64,000 nt of DNA from Thalassotalea sp. 1_MG-2023. GTDB taxonomy: Bacteria > Pseudomonadota > Gammaproteobacteria > Enterobacterales > Alteromonadaceae. The notes beneath the pieces are model-generated. The model searched no databases. It had not been told where the DNA came from and saw nothing but the letters and a program-made list of their open reading frames with translations. Positions 14,175 through 24,715 of the stretch are shown here, piece by piece. A program made the translations under genes and the position numbers. Location of the stretch: positions 1-64,000 of the forward strand of contig NZ_JAUOPD010000003.1 of assembly GCF_030546745.1 (NCBI RefSeq). The letters run 5' to 3'. Each line of letters starts with the position of its first letter. Positions within the stretch are counted from its first letter, which is position 1.

Positions 14175-15026
14175 GTGGTGCATTACCGACAAGCATTTAT
14201 GGCGCTACACAGTGCAGTGCTATTATTTGCTTTGTCGGGATTGTTTGCGAAGTGGTTAACCTTATCGCCGATTGATATTGTTTTTGGGCGCGCATTTTTT
14301 GCCTGTATTGCTTTGGGTTGCTTGCTTGTTGTCTATCAAAAACATGATTTATTCACTACAAAATCCCGGCTCTTTGGGCTTTTCATCACTGGCTCTATAC
14401 TCGCTTTTCATTGGGTCAGCTTTTTTAGCGCTATTCAGGTGTCTAGCGTAGCCATAGGATTACTCACGTTTGCCGCGTTTCCAGTTTTTGTTGCAATGCT
14501 TGAGCCGTGGCTGTTCGCTGAACGGTATAAATTAGCGACCTTAATACAAGCAGTTATCACGGTAATAGGCATTTACTTATTATTGCCAAATGGAGCATAT
14601 TCTAATAATGCGCTATTAGGTATTTATTGGGGCTTAGCTTCGGCACTTTCCTTTGCGATCCTCACGCTATTAAACCGAAAGTTTGTCTCTGAAGTGAAAG
14701 CTAAACAAGTGGCCTTTTATCAAAACGGTTTTGCGGCACTTGTGTTATTACCATTTATTGGCCTTTTTACCGTCTCTATGAGTCTATCACAGTGGCAATT
14801 GCTCATGTTATTGGGCGTTGTGTTTACGGCGTTGTCTCATTCCTTATTTAACTTCTCGTTAAAAAGGTTAAGCGGTCAAACGGCAAGTATCGCGGTAAGC
14901 CTAGAGCCATTATATGGCATTATTGCTGCGTATTTCTTACTAGGTGAGCTTGTTAGTATACAAATGATGGTAGGCGGTGGTTTTATTTTACTTGCCAATA
15001 TTTGGGCTATGTATCTTAAGCGATAA
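14175..15026 (+). CDS. EamA/DMT-superfamily transporter
   Basis: Inner-membrane protein of 283 residues with about ten hydrophobic segments in two EamA halves (the second begins near GIYWGLASALSFAILTLLNR). Substrate unknown; members export metabolites or amino acids. The start is GTG at 14175, directly after hemB; ATG 14199 is an alternative. The 3' end overlaps the convergent gppA/ppx gene by 39 bp. Confidence 0.86.
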   Translation: MVHYRQAFMALHSAVLLFALSGLFAKWLTLSPIDIVFGRAFFACIALGCLLVVYQKHDLFTTKSRLFGLFITGSILAFHWVSFFSAIQVSSVAIGLLTFAAFPVFVAMLEPWLFAERYKLATLIQAVITVIGIYLLLPNGAYSNNALLGIYWGLASALSFAILTLLNRKFVSEVKAKQVAFYQNGFAALVLLPFIGLFTVSMSLSQWQLLMLLGVVFTALSHSLFNFSLKRLSGQTASIAVSLEPLYGIIAAYFLLGELVSIQMMVGGGFILLANIWAMYLKR

Positions 15027-16496
15027 GCCAATAGCCTTTAAATGATCATTTTCTTGAATGAGTTCATCAGCAATTAAAGGGTGTAAAGTTAACCAAGCTT
15101 TAGGTAAGCATAAAGTGATTTCATTATTAGTAGCGCTGCTTTGATAAACCGGTAATACATCATCTTTTCTGCGACGACACAAAATAACCGCTATTCTGAT
15201 AATCGCCAATAAATAACAAGCTGTTTGGAAGTCGCAGGCTGATTGAAGTGTTAATAATTGTGGGTCAATATCAGCGTTGTACATGGTTACAAGTGCGCAC
15301 AGTAATTGTTTATCTGCCTGATCAAATCCGGGAAGTTGGCTATGCTCGATAATATAGGCGCTGTGTTGTTGATGGTGTTTAAACGCTAATAAAAGCCCGA
15401 TTTCATGTAATTGACATGCGGCAGTTAATAAAGCTAAACCGTTGCTATCGGTTAACGCCCATGAAGAGGAAAAACTGGCATAAAGCTGTTGTGCTTGTGC
15501 CAGGATATTATTCGCATGAGGTTGATCAACATGAAATTTTTCCATTAACGAATTGATTGTTCGTTGTCGTAAATCAACTTTTTGGTTGTCGGGTAGCATT
15601 TCATATAACAACCCTTCTCGTAACGCGCCACTTGAAAGCTGTAACTGTGTGATATTAAAGCTTTCAAATAAGGCAATTAAAATGGCAACTCCGCTAGCAA
15701 AAACCGGTTTACGTTCGCTAGTTAAGCCGTCAATATCAATAGCATCGAATCGCTGGCAGGTGATTAATTTTTGCTTGATATCGTGTAAAAAGTTTGTGGT
15801 AATCAATGCAGGCTTACGCTGAAACATAAGCACCTCTGAAAGCGCTTGCATAGTACCTGAACCACCTAATACTTTTTGCCAACCAATTGATTTAAATTCT
15901 GAAATAAATGGTGCAATAAATTGCTTAGCAGCATCAATAGCTTGTTGAAAATTTTCATCGTTAAGTTGTTGATCTGAAAAGTAGCGCTGGTTAAAAATTA
16001 CGCAGCCAATATCAAGGCTAATCACTTTATTAGCGTTAGTATTTTGTCCAACGATAATTTCGGTACTTGCACCACCAATATCAAACACTAAGCGGTTTGA
16101 TTCACCGTGGCTTGTATAGGCAACACCCTGATAAATATAACTGGCTTCTTCAATGCCTGTGAGTACACGAATATTTTGTCCGAGTACTTTATTTGCTTGA
16201 TTGAGAAATTCGGTTTGGTTTGTTGCAATGCGAATTGTCGCGGTTGCCACAATCCTGACGTTTTGCATGGGAATATCTTGTAAGCGTTCGGCAAAAAAAC
16301 TTAAGCATTCTAAACCACGCGCGATGGCATCATCGCTCAAATGATTATGCTCATCTAAGCCAGAGGCTAAACGTACTTTGCGCTTTACCTTGTCAACAAT
16401 TTGCACACTGTTTGCTAATTGGCGCGTAATCAACATGTGGAAACTGTTAGATCCTAAATCGATTACGGCGTATAACGGTGAGTGAATTGTTGACAT
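14988..16496 (-). CDS. gppA: GppA/Ppx-type phosphatase (exopolyphosphatase / pppGpp hydrolase)
   Basis: Sugar-kinase/actin-fold phosphatase that degrades polyphosphate or converts pppGpp to ppGpp. The 502-residue protein has the N-terminal AVIDLGSNSFHMLI motif, LTGIEEASYIYQGV with the catalytic Glu region, DIGGASTE, GGSGTMQAL, and a C-terminal HD-like helical domain with LHEIG. ATG 16496 is chosen; a GTG 12 bp upstream is possible. It lies just downstream of rhlB on the same strand, as gppA does in E. coli. Ppx and GppA cannot be separated by sequence reading alone; the symbol rests on this synteny. Confidence 0.85.
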   Translation of the reverse strand: MSTIHSPLYAVIDLGSNSFHMLITRQLANSVQIVDKVKRKVRLASGLDEHNHLSDDAIARGLECLSFFAERLQDIPMQNVRIVATATIRIATNQTEFLNQANKVLGQNIRVLTGIEEASYIYQGVAYTSHGESNRLVFDIGGASTEIIVGQNTNANKVISLDIGCVIFNQRYFSDQQLNDENFQQAIDAAKQFIAPFISEFKSIGWQKVLGGSGTMQALSEVLMFQRKPALITTNFLHDIKQKLITCQRFDAIDIDGLTSERKPVFASGVAILIALFESFNITQLQLSSGALREGLLYEMLPDNQKVDLRQRTINSLMEKFHVDQPHANNILAQAQQLYASFSSSWALTDSNGLALLTAACQLHEIGLLLAFKHHQQHSAYIIEHSQLPGFDQADKQLLCALVTMYNADIDPQLLTLQSACDFQTACYLLAIIRIAVILCRRRKDDVLPVYQSSATNNEITLCLPKAWLTLHPLIADELIQENDHLKAIGLSLKIHSPNIGK

Positions 16497-16518
16497 GGTT
16501 TTATACACTTACGATAAG

Positions 16519-17772
16519 TTATCTTCTGTGGTTACCCGTCCTGCCTCGGTTTTGACCACCTTGATGAGGCTTTTGACGTCTTTGCCGTGGCTTAGGTTTC
16601 GGAAAATCAGTGATAAGAGCTTCGTGATCGTATTTACTTACGGGCAATGAATGGTCAATGTAAGTTTCAATGGCTGGTAAATTAAATACGTACTCTTCAC
16701 ACGCTAGGCTTATCGCATGACCTGTAGCACCTGCACGGCCAGTACGGCCAATACGATGTACGTAATCTTCACAGTCGTCAGGTAGATCATAATTGAACAC
16801 GTGTGTAACCTGAGGGATATGTAATCCTCTTGCTGCAACATCTGTTGCAACCAGTATATCTAAGTGCCCTTCAGTGAACTGTTCAAGAATTTTTAAACGT
16901 TTCTTTTGTGGCACATCACCCGTAAGCAAACCTACACGTATACCATCTGCAATTAAGTGGTTGTAGATGTTTTCGCAGCTATGTTTAGTATTTGCAAAAA
17001 CAATGGCTTTATCCGGCCATTCTTCTTCAAGTAAGGTTTGTAATAAGCGCATCTTATCTTCATTAGAAGGATAAAATAATTCTTCAGAAATACGCGTATT
17101 CGTTTTTTGTTCGGGCGCTACTTCTACACTGACAGGGTCGTTCATATGCTCAAAAGCAAGTTCTTTAACACGGAATGATAAGGTTGCAGAAAACAGCATG
17201 CTTAATCGTTCTGTTGCTGGTGGCATGCGCCTAAACATATAGCGAATGTCTTTAATAAAGCCTAAATCAAACATGCGATCGGCTTCATCTAATACGATCA
17301 CGTCAAGGTTGTTTAAATGATAAGTACCTTGTTTAAAGTAATCGATAAGTCTGCCACAGGTGCCGATTAAAATATCAACGCCTTGTTCTAAAGTTTGACG
17401 TTGGCTGTCATAGCCTTCGCCGCCATAAACAACGCCTAAACGTAGCCCTGTAGATTTAGCCATTTCAATTGCATCACGATGAATTTGAATGGCTAATTCA
17501 CGTGTTGGCGCCATAATCAAAGCACGAGGTTGGTTGTGCTCTGTTTTGCCCTTTGAAAGTATGTGGTGGAAAGTGGCAGCCAGAAAAGCGATAGTTTTAC
17601 CTTCACCTGTTTGTGCTTGCCCTGCAATATCTTTACCTTCAAGTAATACGGGTAATGATTTTGCCTGAATATTGGTGCATTGCTCGAATCCCATCGCAGA
17701 TAAACCTGCGGTAACTTTAGGATCAAGGCCTAATTCGATAAATTTTTTATCTGATAAATGTGTTTTGTTCAT
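16519..17772 (-). CDS. rhlB: RhlB, DEAD-box ATP-dependent RNA helicase
   Basis: RNA helicase of the degradosome that unwinds structured RNA for RNase E. The 417-residue protein shows a Q motif ([13 protein letters not shown]), motif [19 protein letters not shown] in [15 protein letters not shown] (LFSATLS) and [10 protein letters not shown]. The C-terminal tail is strongly basic (Arg/Lys/Gly rich). It is divergent from trxA, the conserved rhlB/trxA-rho arrangement. Confidence 0.95.
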   Translation of the reverse strand: MNKTHLSDKKFIELGLDPKVTAGLSAMGFEQCTNIQAKSLPVLLEGKDIAGQAQTGEGKTIAFLAATFHHILSKGKTEHNQPRALIMAPTRELAIQIHRDAIEMAKSTGLRLGVVYGGEGYDSQRQTLEQGVDILIGTCGRLIDYFKQGTYHLNNLDVIVLDEADRMFDLGFIKDIRYMFRRMPPATERLSMLFSATLSFRVKELAFEHMNDPVSVEVAPEQKTNTRISEELFYPSNEDKMRLLQTLLEEEWPDKAIVFANTKHSCENIYNHLIADGIRVGLLTGDVPQKKRLKILEQFTEGHLDILVATDVAARGLHIPQVTHVFNYDLPDDCEDYVHRIGRTGRAGATGHAISLACEEYVFNLPAIETYIDHSLPVSKYDHEALITDFPKPKPRQRRQKPHQGGQNRGRTGNHRR

Positions 17773-17950
17773 AGCCGATAAGCTTAACAGGTAAATGTAG
17801 TAATAAATACAACCAAGGGTAATAAATCATCACAAAACTGTTAATTATTTCAAGCATTTTACATCCAAATTATGAAAATGACGGCGATTGAGTGTTTAAA
17901 ATGAATATATGCTATTAATTTTTAGCTATGGTAATTACACTATATACGCG

Positions 17951-17956
17951 TATAAT
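17951..17956 (+). promoter_or_regulatory. candidate -10 box for trxA
   Basis: A perfect TATAAT lies 43 bp before the trxA ATG, preceded by GCG. No good -35 is visible at standard spacing, so this is only a candidate in the 226 bp rhlB-trxA divergent region. Confidence 0.4.
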
Positions 17957-17998
17957 CTCGATCAATTTGGCTAAGGGCCAGTACAAACGGAGAGAAAA

Positions 17999-18325
17999 AT
18001 GAGCGATAAAATTGTTCAACTATCAGATGACAGTTTTGAAGCTGACGTCATCAATGCATCAGGTCTAGTACTCGTTGACTTCTGGGCTGAATGGTGTGGA
18101 CCTTGTAAAATGATTGCACCATTACTTAACGATATTGCAGATGAATATGCAGACAAAGTAACGGTTGCTAAATTAAATATTGATCAAAATGATGCGACAC
18201 CACCTAAGTATGGTATCCGTGGTATTCCAACACTATTGTTATTTAAAGATGGTGCGGTAGCCGATACTAAAGTAGGTGCATTATCAAAAACTCAACTTAA
18301 AGAGTTTATTGACGCAAACCTATAA
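17999..18325 (+). CDS. trxA: TrxA, thioredoxin 1
   Basis: Cytoplasmic disulfide reductase. The 108-residue protein has the WCGPCK active site in [14 protein letters not shown], the cis-Pro segment [11 protein letters not shown] and the C-terminal Gly in VGALSK. ATG 17999 follows a GGAGAG site. A terminator follows and rho is next, matching trxA-rho order elsewhere. Confidence 0.98.
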   Translation: MSDKIVQLSDDSFEADVINASGLVLVDFWAEWCGPCKMIAPLLNDIADEYADKVTVAKLNIDQNDATPPKYGIRGIPTLLLFKDGAVADTKVGALSKTQLKEFIDANL

Positions 18326-18342
18326 AGGTTAAGTTGATTTTA

Positions 18343-18370
18343 GGCTCGCCAATTGCGAGCCTTTTAATTT
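18343..18370 (+). terminator. terminator after trxA
   Basis: GGCTCGC and GCGAGCC form a 7 bp stem around the loop CAATT, followed by TTTTAATTT. It separates trxA from rho, leaving a leader of about 140 bp for rho. Confidence 0.85.
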
Positions 18371-18512
18371 CTATCATTTGTAACTTTACGCTTTCAATAT
18401 TTAATGCTAACTTTATAACTCGAAAGAAAATAACATTTCTTCAAATCAAACTCTATTCAAACAACAAGCCAGCAGGCCAACATAAACCGTTAAACAGCCT
18501 AAGAACTTCAAT

Positions 18513-19772
18513 ATGAATCTTACCGAACTTAAAGAAAAATCCGTCAATGAATTGGTTAAACTAGCTGAATCAATGCAGTTAGAAGACCTCGCTAGAACAC
18601 GTAAACAAGATATTATTTTTGCAATACTAAAAAAGCATGCTGAAAATGACAATGACATTTTTGGTGGTGGTGTTTTAGAAATACTACAAGATGGCTTTGG
18701 CTTTTTACGTTCAGCTGATTCATCATATTTAGCTGGCCCAGACGATATTTACGTTTCTCCGAGCCAAATTCGACGCTTTAGTATGCGTACCGGTGATACC
18801 ATTGCAGGTAAAATACGCGCGCCAAAAAAAGGTGAACGTTATTTTGCCTTATTAAAAGTGACAGAAGTTAACTTTGACCGCCCAGAGAATTCACGTAATA
18901 AAATCTTATTTGAAAACTTAACGCCGATTCATCCAAATCAGCGCATCACCATGGAGCGTGGTAATGGGTCAACTGAAGATATTACGGCGCGAGTGCTTGA
19001 TTTAGCCTCACCTATTGGTAAGGGCCAACGTGGTTTGATTGTTGCACCGCCAAAAGCGGGTAAAACGCTATTACTGCAAAATATAGCGCAAAGTATTGCT
19101 TATAATCACCCAGAAGCTGAGCTTATGGTGCTATTGATTGACGAACGTCCGGAAGAAGTAACAGAAATGCAACGCCTGGTGAAAGGTGAAGTTGTTGCAT
19201 CAACCTTTGACGAGCCAGCCAATCGCCATGTACAAGTAGCAGAAATGGTGATTGAAAAAGCTAAGCGTTTAGTTGAACACAAAAAAGACGTGGTCATTCT
19301 ACTTGATTCAATTACCCGTTTAGCGCGTGCTTATAACACCGTTATTCCTTCATCAGGTAAAATATTAACCGGTGGTGTTGATGCCAATGCCTTGCACCGT
19401 CCGAAACGTTTCTTTGGTGCTGCTCGTAATATCGAAGAAGGTGGTAGCTTAACTATTATTGCCACAGCTTTGATTGAAACAGGCTCTAAAATGGATGAAG
19501 TGATTTACGAGGAATTTAAAGGTACGGGTAATATGGAATTACATCTATCTCGTAAAATTGCCGAGAAACGTGTATTCCCAGCTATTCACTTTAATCGTAG
19601 TGGAACACGTCGTGAAGAATTATTGACTAAGCCTGATGAACTGCAAAAAATGTGGATATTACGCAAAATAGTGCATGAAATGGGTGAAATTGATGCCATG
19701 GAGTTTATGATAGATAAACTGGCCATGACAAAAACGAACGACGAATTTTTTGATTCGATGAAGCGTAAATAA
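18513..19772 (+). CDS. rho: Rho, transcription termination factor
   Basis: Hexameric RNA-dependent ATPase that terminates transcription. The 419-residue protein has the N-terminal helix bundle, the cold-shock-like RNA site ([20 protein letters not shown]), Walker [12 protein letters not shown], Walker [17 protein letters not shown] and the secondary RNA-site loop [20 protein letters not shown]. Length matches E. coli Rho (419). No strong Shine-Dalgarno is seen before ATG 18513; rho is autogenously regulated in other bacteria, which the leader would allow. Confidence 0.98.
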   Translation: MNLTELKEKSVNELVKLAESMQLEDLARTRKQDIIFAILKKHAENDNDIFGGGVLEILQDGFGFLRSADSSYLAGPDDIYVSPSQIRRFSMRTGDTIAGKIRAPKKGERYFALLKVTEVNFDRPENSRNKILFENLTPIHPNQRITMERGNGSTEDITARVLDLASPIGKGQRGLIVAPPKAGKTLLLQNIAQSIAYNHPEAELMVLLIDERPEEVTEMQRLVKGEVVASTFDEPANRHVQVAEMVIEKAKRLVEHKKDVVILLDSITRLARAYNTVIPSSGKILTGGVDANALHRPKRFFGAARNIEEGGSLTIIATALIETGSKMDEVIYEEFKGTGNMELHLSRKIAEKRVFPAIHFNRSGTRREELLTKPDELQKMWILRKIVHEMGEIDAMEFMIDKLAMTKTNDEFFDSMKRK

Positions 19773-19798
19773 CAAGTCTTAAATACGATAATATACCG

Positions 19799-19832
19799 AC
19801 GGCTGATCATGTTTTGATTGGCCGTTTTTTTC
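19799..19832 (+). terminator. terminator after rho
   Basis: An imperfect hairpin with ACGGC...GCCGT at its base and an inner TGATCA/TGATTG pairing is followed by seven T. Confidence 0.7.
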
Positions 19833-19896
19833 GCGAAAAACTAAGGCTAGTTTAAAAAGCTGATATTATAAAGCCAATTCCTTTCGAATTTATGCG

Positions 19897-20736
19897 TTAA
19901 AACCAGTCATCATTTTGCTCAAATGCAGTCAATAAAGAGTGTTTTATTTCGTCGACGTCTATCGAAATATGTTTATTGTAGGCAAAATACACTGGATATG
20001 AGAATTGCGGTGATTGTTTACAGAGTTTTAGTTCACCACTTTTAAGGTATTGATTCACCACTCTTGTTCTAAAATAACCACTGCCACCACGGTTTAAGAT
20101 GATTTGTAAGGCGACAGGCCCTAAGGTTACCGCCATATTGCTATGTGCAAACTCTGGTAATGCCTCATGGTGCATTTGTTTGAACTTTTCCCCCCAGTCG
20201 ACAAATATATACGGTGAAGGCTGTTGAGCAGATTTAACATGAATTAGGGTTTCATCAAGTAAATGGAACAGGCCAATACTTTGGCGATAATTTTCTGTAT
20301 GAGAAAGTACAATGTCTAAATGATTCGATAACAGTTTTTCGTATAATAATGCACTGTCATTGACTTCAAGTACGATGCGCAATTGTGGAAATTTTTTTTC
20401 AAGTTCAATTAACCACTGAGCGGCTATTGGATTCCAAAGCGAAAGCTCACAGCCAATAACTAATGAATTTTGTAAGCTGCCTTTGAAAGAAATTTCGTGT
20501 TTAGCTGAATCCCATGCTTCAACTATTTGCATTGCAAAAGGTTTAAATTGTTGACCTTGCTCTGTTAATTTAGCTCCATTTTTATTTCTAATGAATAACA
20601 GGAAACCGATATGTTGTTCAAGTTGTTTTATTCTTGCTGTTACTGCCGTTTGCGTAATACATAACTCTTGTGCTGCCGCACTAAAACTATGCATCCTACA
20701 AATACAGAGAAAAGTTTGCACTAGTAAGCAATCCAC
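19897..20736 (-). CDS. LysR-family transcriptional regulator
   Basis: The N-terminal winged helix-turn-helix (FLCICRMHSFSAAAQELCIT, then QTAVTARIKQLEQHIG) is characteristic of LysR-type regulators, and a LysR substrate-binding-like domain follows. At 279 residues it is slightly short for the family. The start is GTG 20736, preceded by a purine-rich AAGGAGAGAGGGGGA tract. It is divergent from a small membrane-protein gene. A perfect 10 bp inverted repeat lies between them and is a good operator candidate. Ligand unknown. Confidence 0.88.
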   Translation of the reverse strand: MDCLLVQTFLCICRMHSFSAAAQELCITQTAVTARIKQLEQHIGFLLFIRNKNGAKLTEQGQQFKPFAMQIVEAWDSAKHEISFKGSLQNSLVIGCELSLWNPIAAQWLIELEKKFPQLRIVLEVNDSALLYEKLLSNHLDIVLSHTENYRQSIGLFHLLDETLIHVKSAQQPSPYIFVDWGEKFKQMHHEALPEFAHSNMAVTLGPVALQIILNRGGSGYFRTRVVNQYLKSGELKLCKQSPQFSYPVYFAYNKHISIDVDEIKHSLLTAFEQNDDWF

Positions 20737-20765
20737 AGTCCCCCTCTCTCCTTAATATTAAAAAA

Positions 20766-20793
20766 ATGAATATAAAATGATTGTTATATTCAT
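20766..20793. promoter_or_regulatory. palindromic operator candidate for the LysR regulator
   Basis: ATGAATATAA and TTATATTCAT are perfect inverted repeats separated by 8 bp, in the 124 bp divergent region between the LysR gene and the small membrane-protein gene. An AT-rich dyad with interrupted symmetry upstream of the regulator fits LysR-type sites. Confidence 0.6.
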
Positions 20794-20860
20794 TATACAA
20801 ACCTTAAGTGCCTGACTACAATGCTTTCACCAAAATGAAGTAGAAGAAGTAGTAATCAGT

Positions 20861-21067
20861 ATGAAGCTGTTAAGAGTTGCTAATTTAACGATGTTAATGA
20901 CGTTTATTTTGACGACATGTGCCATAACACTGGTATATGGCTTTGAGGAACATCTGAACTTAGGAACGCAAATTTTTGGCCATGTAATCATTATGGTACT
21001 TCCCGCCTTTTTTAAACTTTCATATGTTGTTCGGCTAAGTTGCCTCCGTCAGTTGGCTGAAAGTTAA
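20861..21067 (+). CDS. small two-helix membrane protein, unknown function
   Basis: The 68-residue product has two hydrophobic segments (about 8-27, TMLMTFILTTCAITLVYGF, and 40-55, HVIIMVLPAFFKL) joined by a polar EEHLNLGTQ loop. Codon use and the clear topology suggest a real gene. It is divergent from the LysR gene, so it is the obvious candidate target of that regulator. No family recognised. Confidence 0.6.
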   Translation: MKLLRVANLTMLMTFILTTCAITLVYGFEEHLNLGTQIFGHVIIMVLPAFFKLSYVVRLSCLRQLAES

Positions 21068-21198
21068 GGTCGACATTATTCGTCAAATGTTTGATTTAAC
21101 GCTGAAAGGGCAAAAATTACACCTGAAATGATAGCGCGATGGGATCATATTTTTGTATATATCTTTATTATTAATAACGAATGTTGTGGAGAATAGTT

Positions 21199-21495
21199 TT
21201 GAAAAATTTTTTGTTAATGTTTTTGGTTGCTTTCGTACCTTTTAACTCAATTGCAGCAGATATAAAAGCAGGTAAAGAAAAATCGGCTGTATGTTCAACC
21301 TGTCATGGGGATAAAGGAATCAGTGCTGCGCCAAACTACCCTAATCTCGCGGGACAAAAAGAACAGTATCTTATTAAGCAATTAAAAGAGTTTAAAAGTG
21401 GTGTGCGTGAAGACACAATTATGGCATCTATGGTAATGCCATTAAGCGAAGAAGATATCATAAATTTAGCGGCGTATTATGCTTCTTTAAAGTAA
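21199..21495 (+). CDS. small periplasmic class I cytochrome c
   Basis: Monoheme c-type cytochrome, about 98 residues with signal peptide ([19 protein letters not shown]). The heme motif is CSTCH and a likely axial Met lies in [14 protein letters not shown] 21199 is chosen because GGAG sits 7 bp upstream and it gives a clean signal peptide; the upstream in-frame ATG 21181 adds six residues. It is a close paralog of the gene at 45388-45687. Probable role in periplasmic electron transfer. Confidence 0.88.
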   Translation: MKNFLLMFLVAFVPFNSIAADIKAGKEKSAVCSTCHGDKGISAAPNYPNLAGQKEQYLIKQLKEFKSGVREDTIMASMVMPLSEEDIINLAAYYASLK

Positions 21496-21716
21496 ACTGA
21501 AGTGTTCTTATTCTATCTTAAGAATTAGTCAGATTTTAATAAAGAATTGTGTGTTTTATAGCTATTTTTTTGTGTTAATTTGCCCTATCAATGCATACAT
21601 CTGGTAAGAATTGTGTTTTATTTGGTTTAAATTTTTTGTGCTTTAAACGACAAATAGTGAACAATAGTGTAGTATTCGCGCTTTCAAATATTAAACGTGC
21701 AACGAAAAAGTAGCCA

Positions 21717-23210
21717 ATGAAATATAGCGACTTACGAGACTTTATTAACCAGCTTGAAAAATTAGGTCAGTTAAAACGGATCACGATGCCGATTTCAACT
21801 GATTTGATGATGACAGAAATAAGTGACCGCACGCTAAGAGCAGGCGGTCCTGCATTATTATTTGAAAACCCCGAAGGTTATGAAATCCCCGTTCTTACCA
21901 ATCTTTTTGGTACCCCAGAACGCGTTGCGTTAGCTATGGGACAACAAGATGTAGCTGCTTTGCGTGATGTAGGCAAGTTACTTGCTATGTTAAAAGAACC
22001 CGAACCGCCAAAAGGTTTTAAAGACGCCTTAGCAAAAATACCAGTATATAAACAAGTATTGAACATGCCGGCTAAGGTGGTGAAAAAAGCCCCTTGTCAA
22101 GAAATCGTAATTACCGATGATGATGTTGATTTAACTAAGCTACCTATTCAAAAATGCTGGCCAGGCGATGTTGCACCGCTAATTACTTGGGGCTTAACCG
22201 TTACCAAAGGGCCGCATAAATCACGGCAGAATTTAGGTATTTATCGCCAGCAATTATTGGGTAAAAATAAAGTGATCATGCGTTGGTTATCACATAGAGG
22301 TGGCGCATTAGATTTCCAAGAGTGGAAACAAACAAATCCTGGGGAAAAATTTCCAGTATCTGTCGCTTTAGGTGCTGATCCTGCTACTATTTTAGGTGCT
22401 GTAACTCCGGTTCCAGATAGTTTGTCTGAGTATGCATTTGCAGGACTATTACGTGGAAGTAAAACTGAAGTTGTTGGCTGCATTAGTAACGATTTAGAAG
22501 TGCCTGCTTCGGCAGAAATTGTTCTTGAAGGTTACATTGACCCAGAAGAAATGGCGCCAGAAGGGCCATATGGTGATCATACCGGTTATTATAACGAGGT
22601 GGATGACTTCCCCGTATTTACCGTCACACATATTACTCAGCGTAAATCACCAATTTATCACAGTACCTATACAGGTAGACCACCAGATGAACCGGCAATT
22701 TTAGGTGTTGCGTTAAACGAAGTTTTTGTACCGATATTACAAAAGCAATTTCCAGAAATTGTTGACTTTTACTTGCCGCCTGAAGGTTGTTCGTATCGAC
22801 TAGCTGTTGTTACGATGAAAAAGCAATACCCAGGTCATGCTAAACGCGTGATGATGGGGGTATGGTCATTCTTACGACAGTTTATGTACACCAAGTTTGT
22901 GATTGTCTGTGACGATGATGTTAATGCTCGAGATTGGAAAGATGTAATCTGGGCGATGACAACGCGTATGGATCCTGCTCGTGATACAACCTTGATAGAA
23001 AATACGCCAATCGATTACTTAGATTTCGCCTCACCTGTTTCAGGGTTAGGATCTAAGATGGGCATGGATGCAACAAACAAATGGCAAGGTGAAACAGACC
23101 GAGAATGGGGCGTACCCATCGTCATGGATGAATCGATTAAAACTGCAGTAGATGAAATTTGGTGTGAATTAGGCATCGAAGAAATAGACAAACAACGTAA
23201 CGAACAGTAA
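21717..23210 (+). CDS. ubiD: UbiD, 3-octaprenyl-4-hydroxybenzoate decarboxylase
   Basis: Prenylated-FMN-dependent decarboxylase of ubiquinone synthesis. The 497-residue protein matches E. coli UbiD length and shows the conserved start [22 protein letters not shown], the [11 protein letters not shown] segment and PPDEPAILG. It is followed 26 bp later by fre, the same order as E. coli ubiD-fre. The upstream 221 bp hold no clear site. Confidence 0.97.
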   Translation: MKYSDLRDFINQLEKLGQLKRITMPISTDLMMTEISDRTLRAGGPALLFENPEGYEIPVLTNLFGTPERVALAMGQQDVAALRDVGKLLAMLKEPEPPKGFKDALAKIPVYKQVLNMPAKVVKKAPCQEIVITDDDVDLTKLPIQKCWPGDVAPLITWGLTVTKGPHKSRQNLGIYRQQLLGKNKVIMRWLSHRGGALDFQEWKQTNPGEKFPVSVALGADPATILGAVTPVPDSLSEYAFAGLLRGSKTEVVGCISNDLEVPASAEIVLEGYIDPEEMAPEGPYGDHTGYYNEVDDFPVFTVTHITQRKSPIYHSTYTGRPPDEPAILGVALNEVFVPILQKQFPEIVDFYLPPEGCSYRLAVVTMKKQYPGHAKRVMMGVWSFLRQFMYTKFVIVCDDDVNARDWKDVIWAMTTRMDPARDTTLIENTPIDYLDFASPVSGLGSKMGMDATNKWQGETDREWGVPIVMDESIKTAVDEIWCELGIEEIDKQRNEQ

Positions 23211-23236
23211 TAGTTACGTTCGATAAAGGTTAACAA

Positions 23237-23932
23237 ATGAAGCAAGTACAGTGTAACGTTGAGTCAATTACTTCATTGACTGAGCATGTATATAAAGTGT
23301 TATTGCGACCTGAACAAAAGGTCGACTTTCTACCCGGGCAATATTTAAATTTCATCATGGATGAAAATGATAAACGTCCTTTTTCAATTGCAAGTTCACC
23401 CAATAATGAACTCATTGAATTGCAAATCGGTGCTTTTGGTGCTGATAGTTATCCTATGCAAGTGATTGAGCGTATTAAAGCAAATGACAGTGTATTGGTT
23501 GAAATACCATTAGGCGGTGCAGAACTGCGTCAAGGTAGCGATCGACCCATTATTTTGTTAGCAGGCGGCACAGGCTTTTCTTATATCAAATCTATGTTTG
23601 AATACCTTGCTGATACTGGCAGCCGACGTGAAGTTTTAGTGTACTGGGGTCTTAGGGAGCCAAGTGCTTGTTATGAACTCGAGCAAACAGCAAATACTGT
23701 TGAAGGCTTAGCACACGGTAAATTTATACCTGTTATAGAAACGCCGCATGATGATTGGTTGGGAAAAACAGGCATGGTGCATAAAGTTGTCATGAATGAC
23801 ATTACCAATTTAGCAGATTATGACATTTATGTTGCTGGACGATTTGATATGGTGGGTGTGGTGCGAACGGATTTTGTCGCCAATGGCGCTAATATTAATC
23901 ATATGTTCGCCGATGCATTTGCGTATATATAA
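23237..23932 (+). CDS. fre: Fre, NAD(P)H-flavin reductase
   Basis: Reduces free flavins with NAD(P)H. Ferredoxin-NADP reductase fold, 231 residues: flavin-binding RPFSIASSP, nucleotide-binding LLAGGTGFSYIKSM and the C-terminal YVAGRFDMV. An AAGG site precedes ATG 23237. In an operon with ubiD, where reduced flavin may supply the UbiX/UbiD prenyl-FMN cofactor (inference). Confidence 0.95.
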   Translation: MKQVQCNVESITSLTEHVYKVLLRPEQKVDFLPGQYLNFIMDENDKRPFSIASSPNNELIELQIGAFGADSYPMQVIERIKANDSVLVEIPLGGAELRQGSDRPIILLAGGTGFSYIKSMFEYLADTGSRREVLVYWGLREPSACYELEQTANTVEGLAHGKFIPVIETPHDDWLGKTGMVHKVVMNDITNLADYDIYVAGRFDMVGVVRTDFVANGANINHMFADAFAYI

Positions 23933-23951
23933 ATTTATGTAAGTGGCAGAT

Positions 23952-23975
23952 AAAGCACCTTAGGGTGCTTTTTTT
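23952..23975. terminator. bidirectional terminator between fre and the DUF2982-like gene
   Basis: AAGCACC and GGTGCTT form a stem around TTAG, followed by seven T. The convergent minus-strand gene ends within it. Confidence 0.85.
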
Positions 23976-24643
23976 ATGTAATCTTCACTGCTTGTTTTAC
24001 AATCTCTAAGTAATGCTGCAAATTCGGTGAGTGAGCGATCAATATTACCATCAGTAATGAATAAATGTGCACCAAGGGCTTGTTTTAATGTCTGACACTG
24101 ATGCAAAAAGCCCGCTATTGGCCCTTTTATTTGCTCGCCATTATTACATTTGTAGGGTTCGAAATTAATCACAGCCTGTTCAGGTTTAATTAATTTGTTG
24201 GCAACACAGTAAGTGACTAACGGCCGTTGTTCATGGATCAAATGATTAGCGAGTCTGGCTGATATTTTGTCTTTAAAAGTATCGATGTTATCAATCGCTA
24301 AGCCGATATAATTCAAGTCGTCTAGCACTATGCCACGAGCGTTGGTTAACGGCCGTATTGCCAATATTTGCTGCCATTCAAGCTGCCAGTAGCCCTTTCT
24401 ATGTTGAAATTTTAGACATTGTGGTGACAAAAAAAAGCTGGTTTTAGGTTCTAATAACTTTAATACACCTAGGGTTATGCCTGCGATACTAGCCAGTATC
24501 AAGAACATTAATACAAACCTAGCTTGCTGCCAATAAAACTGACTGAATAGGGTAATAATTAATAACGCCACTAAGCTTGCTAAGGTTATAAATAGCCCAT
24601 GGCATTTAGCTTTCGGTTTAATAGTAATGATTGGTGATGTCAT
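23960..24643 (-). CDS. DUF2982-like membrane protein
   Basis: The 227-residue protein has two N-terminal membrane segments (GLFITLASLVALLIITLF and FVLMFLILASIAGITLGVL), then a cytoplasmic part with LEPKTSFFLSPQCLKFQHRK, WQLEWQQILAIRP and YIGLAI followed by SARLANHLIHEQRPL. This pattern recalls DUF2982 proteins of marine Alteromonadales; the assignment is from memory of the pattern. ATG 24643 gives a sensible N-terminus; a longer form from 24775 would run into the arfA coding region. Function unknown. Confidence 0.72.
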   Translation of the reverse strand: MTSPIITIKPKAKCHGLFITLASLVALLIITLFSQFYWQQARFVLMFLILASIAGITLGVLKLLEPKTSFFLSPQCLKFQHRKGYWQLEWQQILAIRPLTNARGIVLDDLNYIGLAIDNIDTFKDKISARLANHLIHEQRPLVTYCVANKLIKPEQAVINFEPYKCNNGEQIKGPIAGFLHQCQTLKQALGAHLFITDGNIDRSLTEFAALLRDCKTSSEDYIKKAP

Positions 24644-24715
24644 GGAATTAAAAATGGTATCTTTTTCATGCCTGATATTTTTATAATAGCCATCATTAAC
24701 CAAAGAGGAAAACAG

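Noticed and set aside
18334-18516. 60-codon ORF in the rho leader as a rho leader peptide
   Set aside because: It begins inside the trxA terminator, has no ribosome site and atypical composition.
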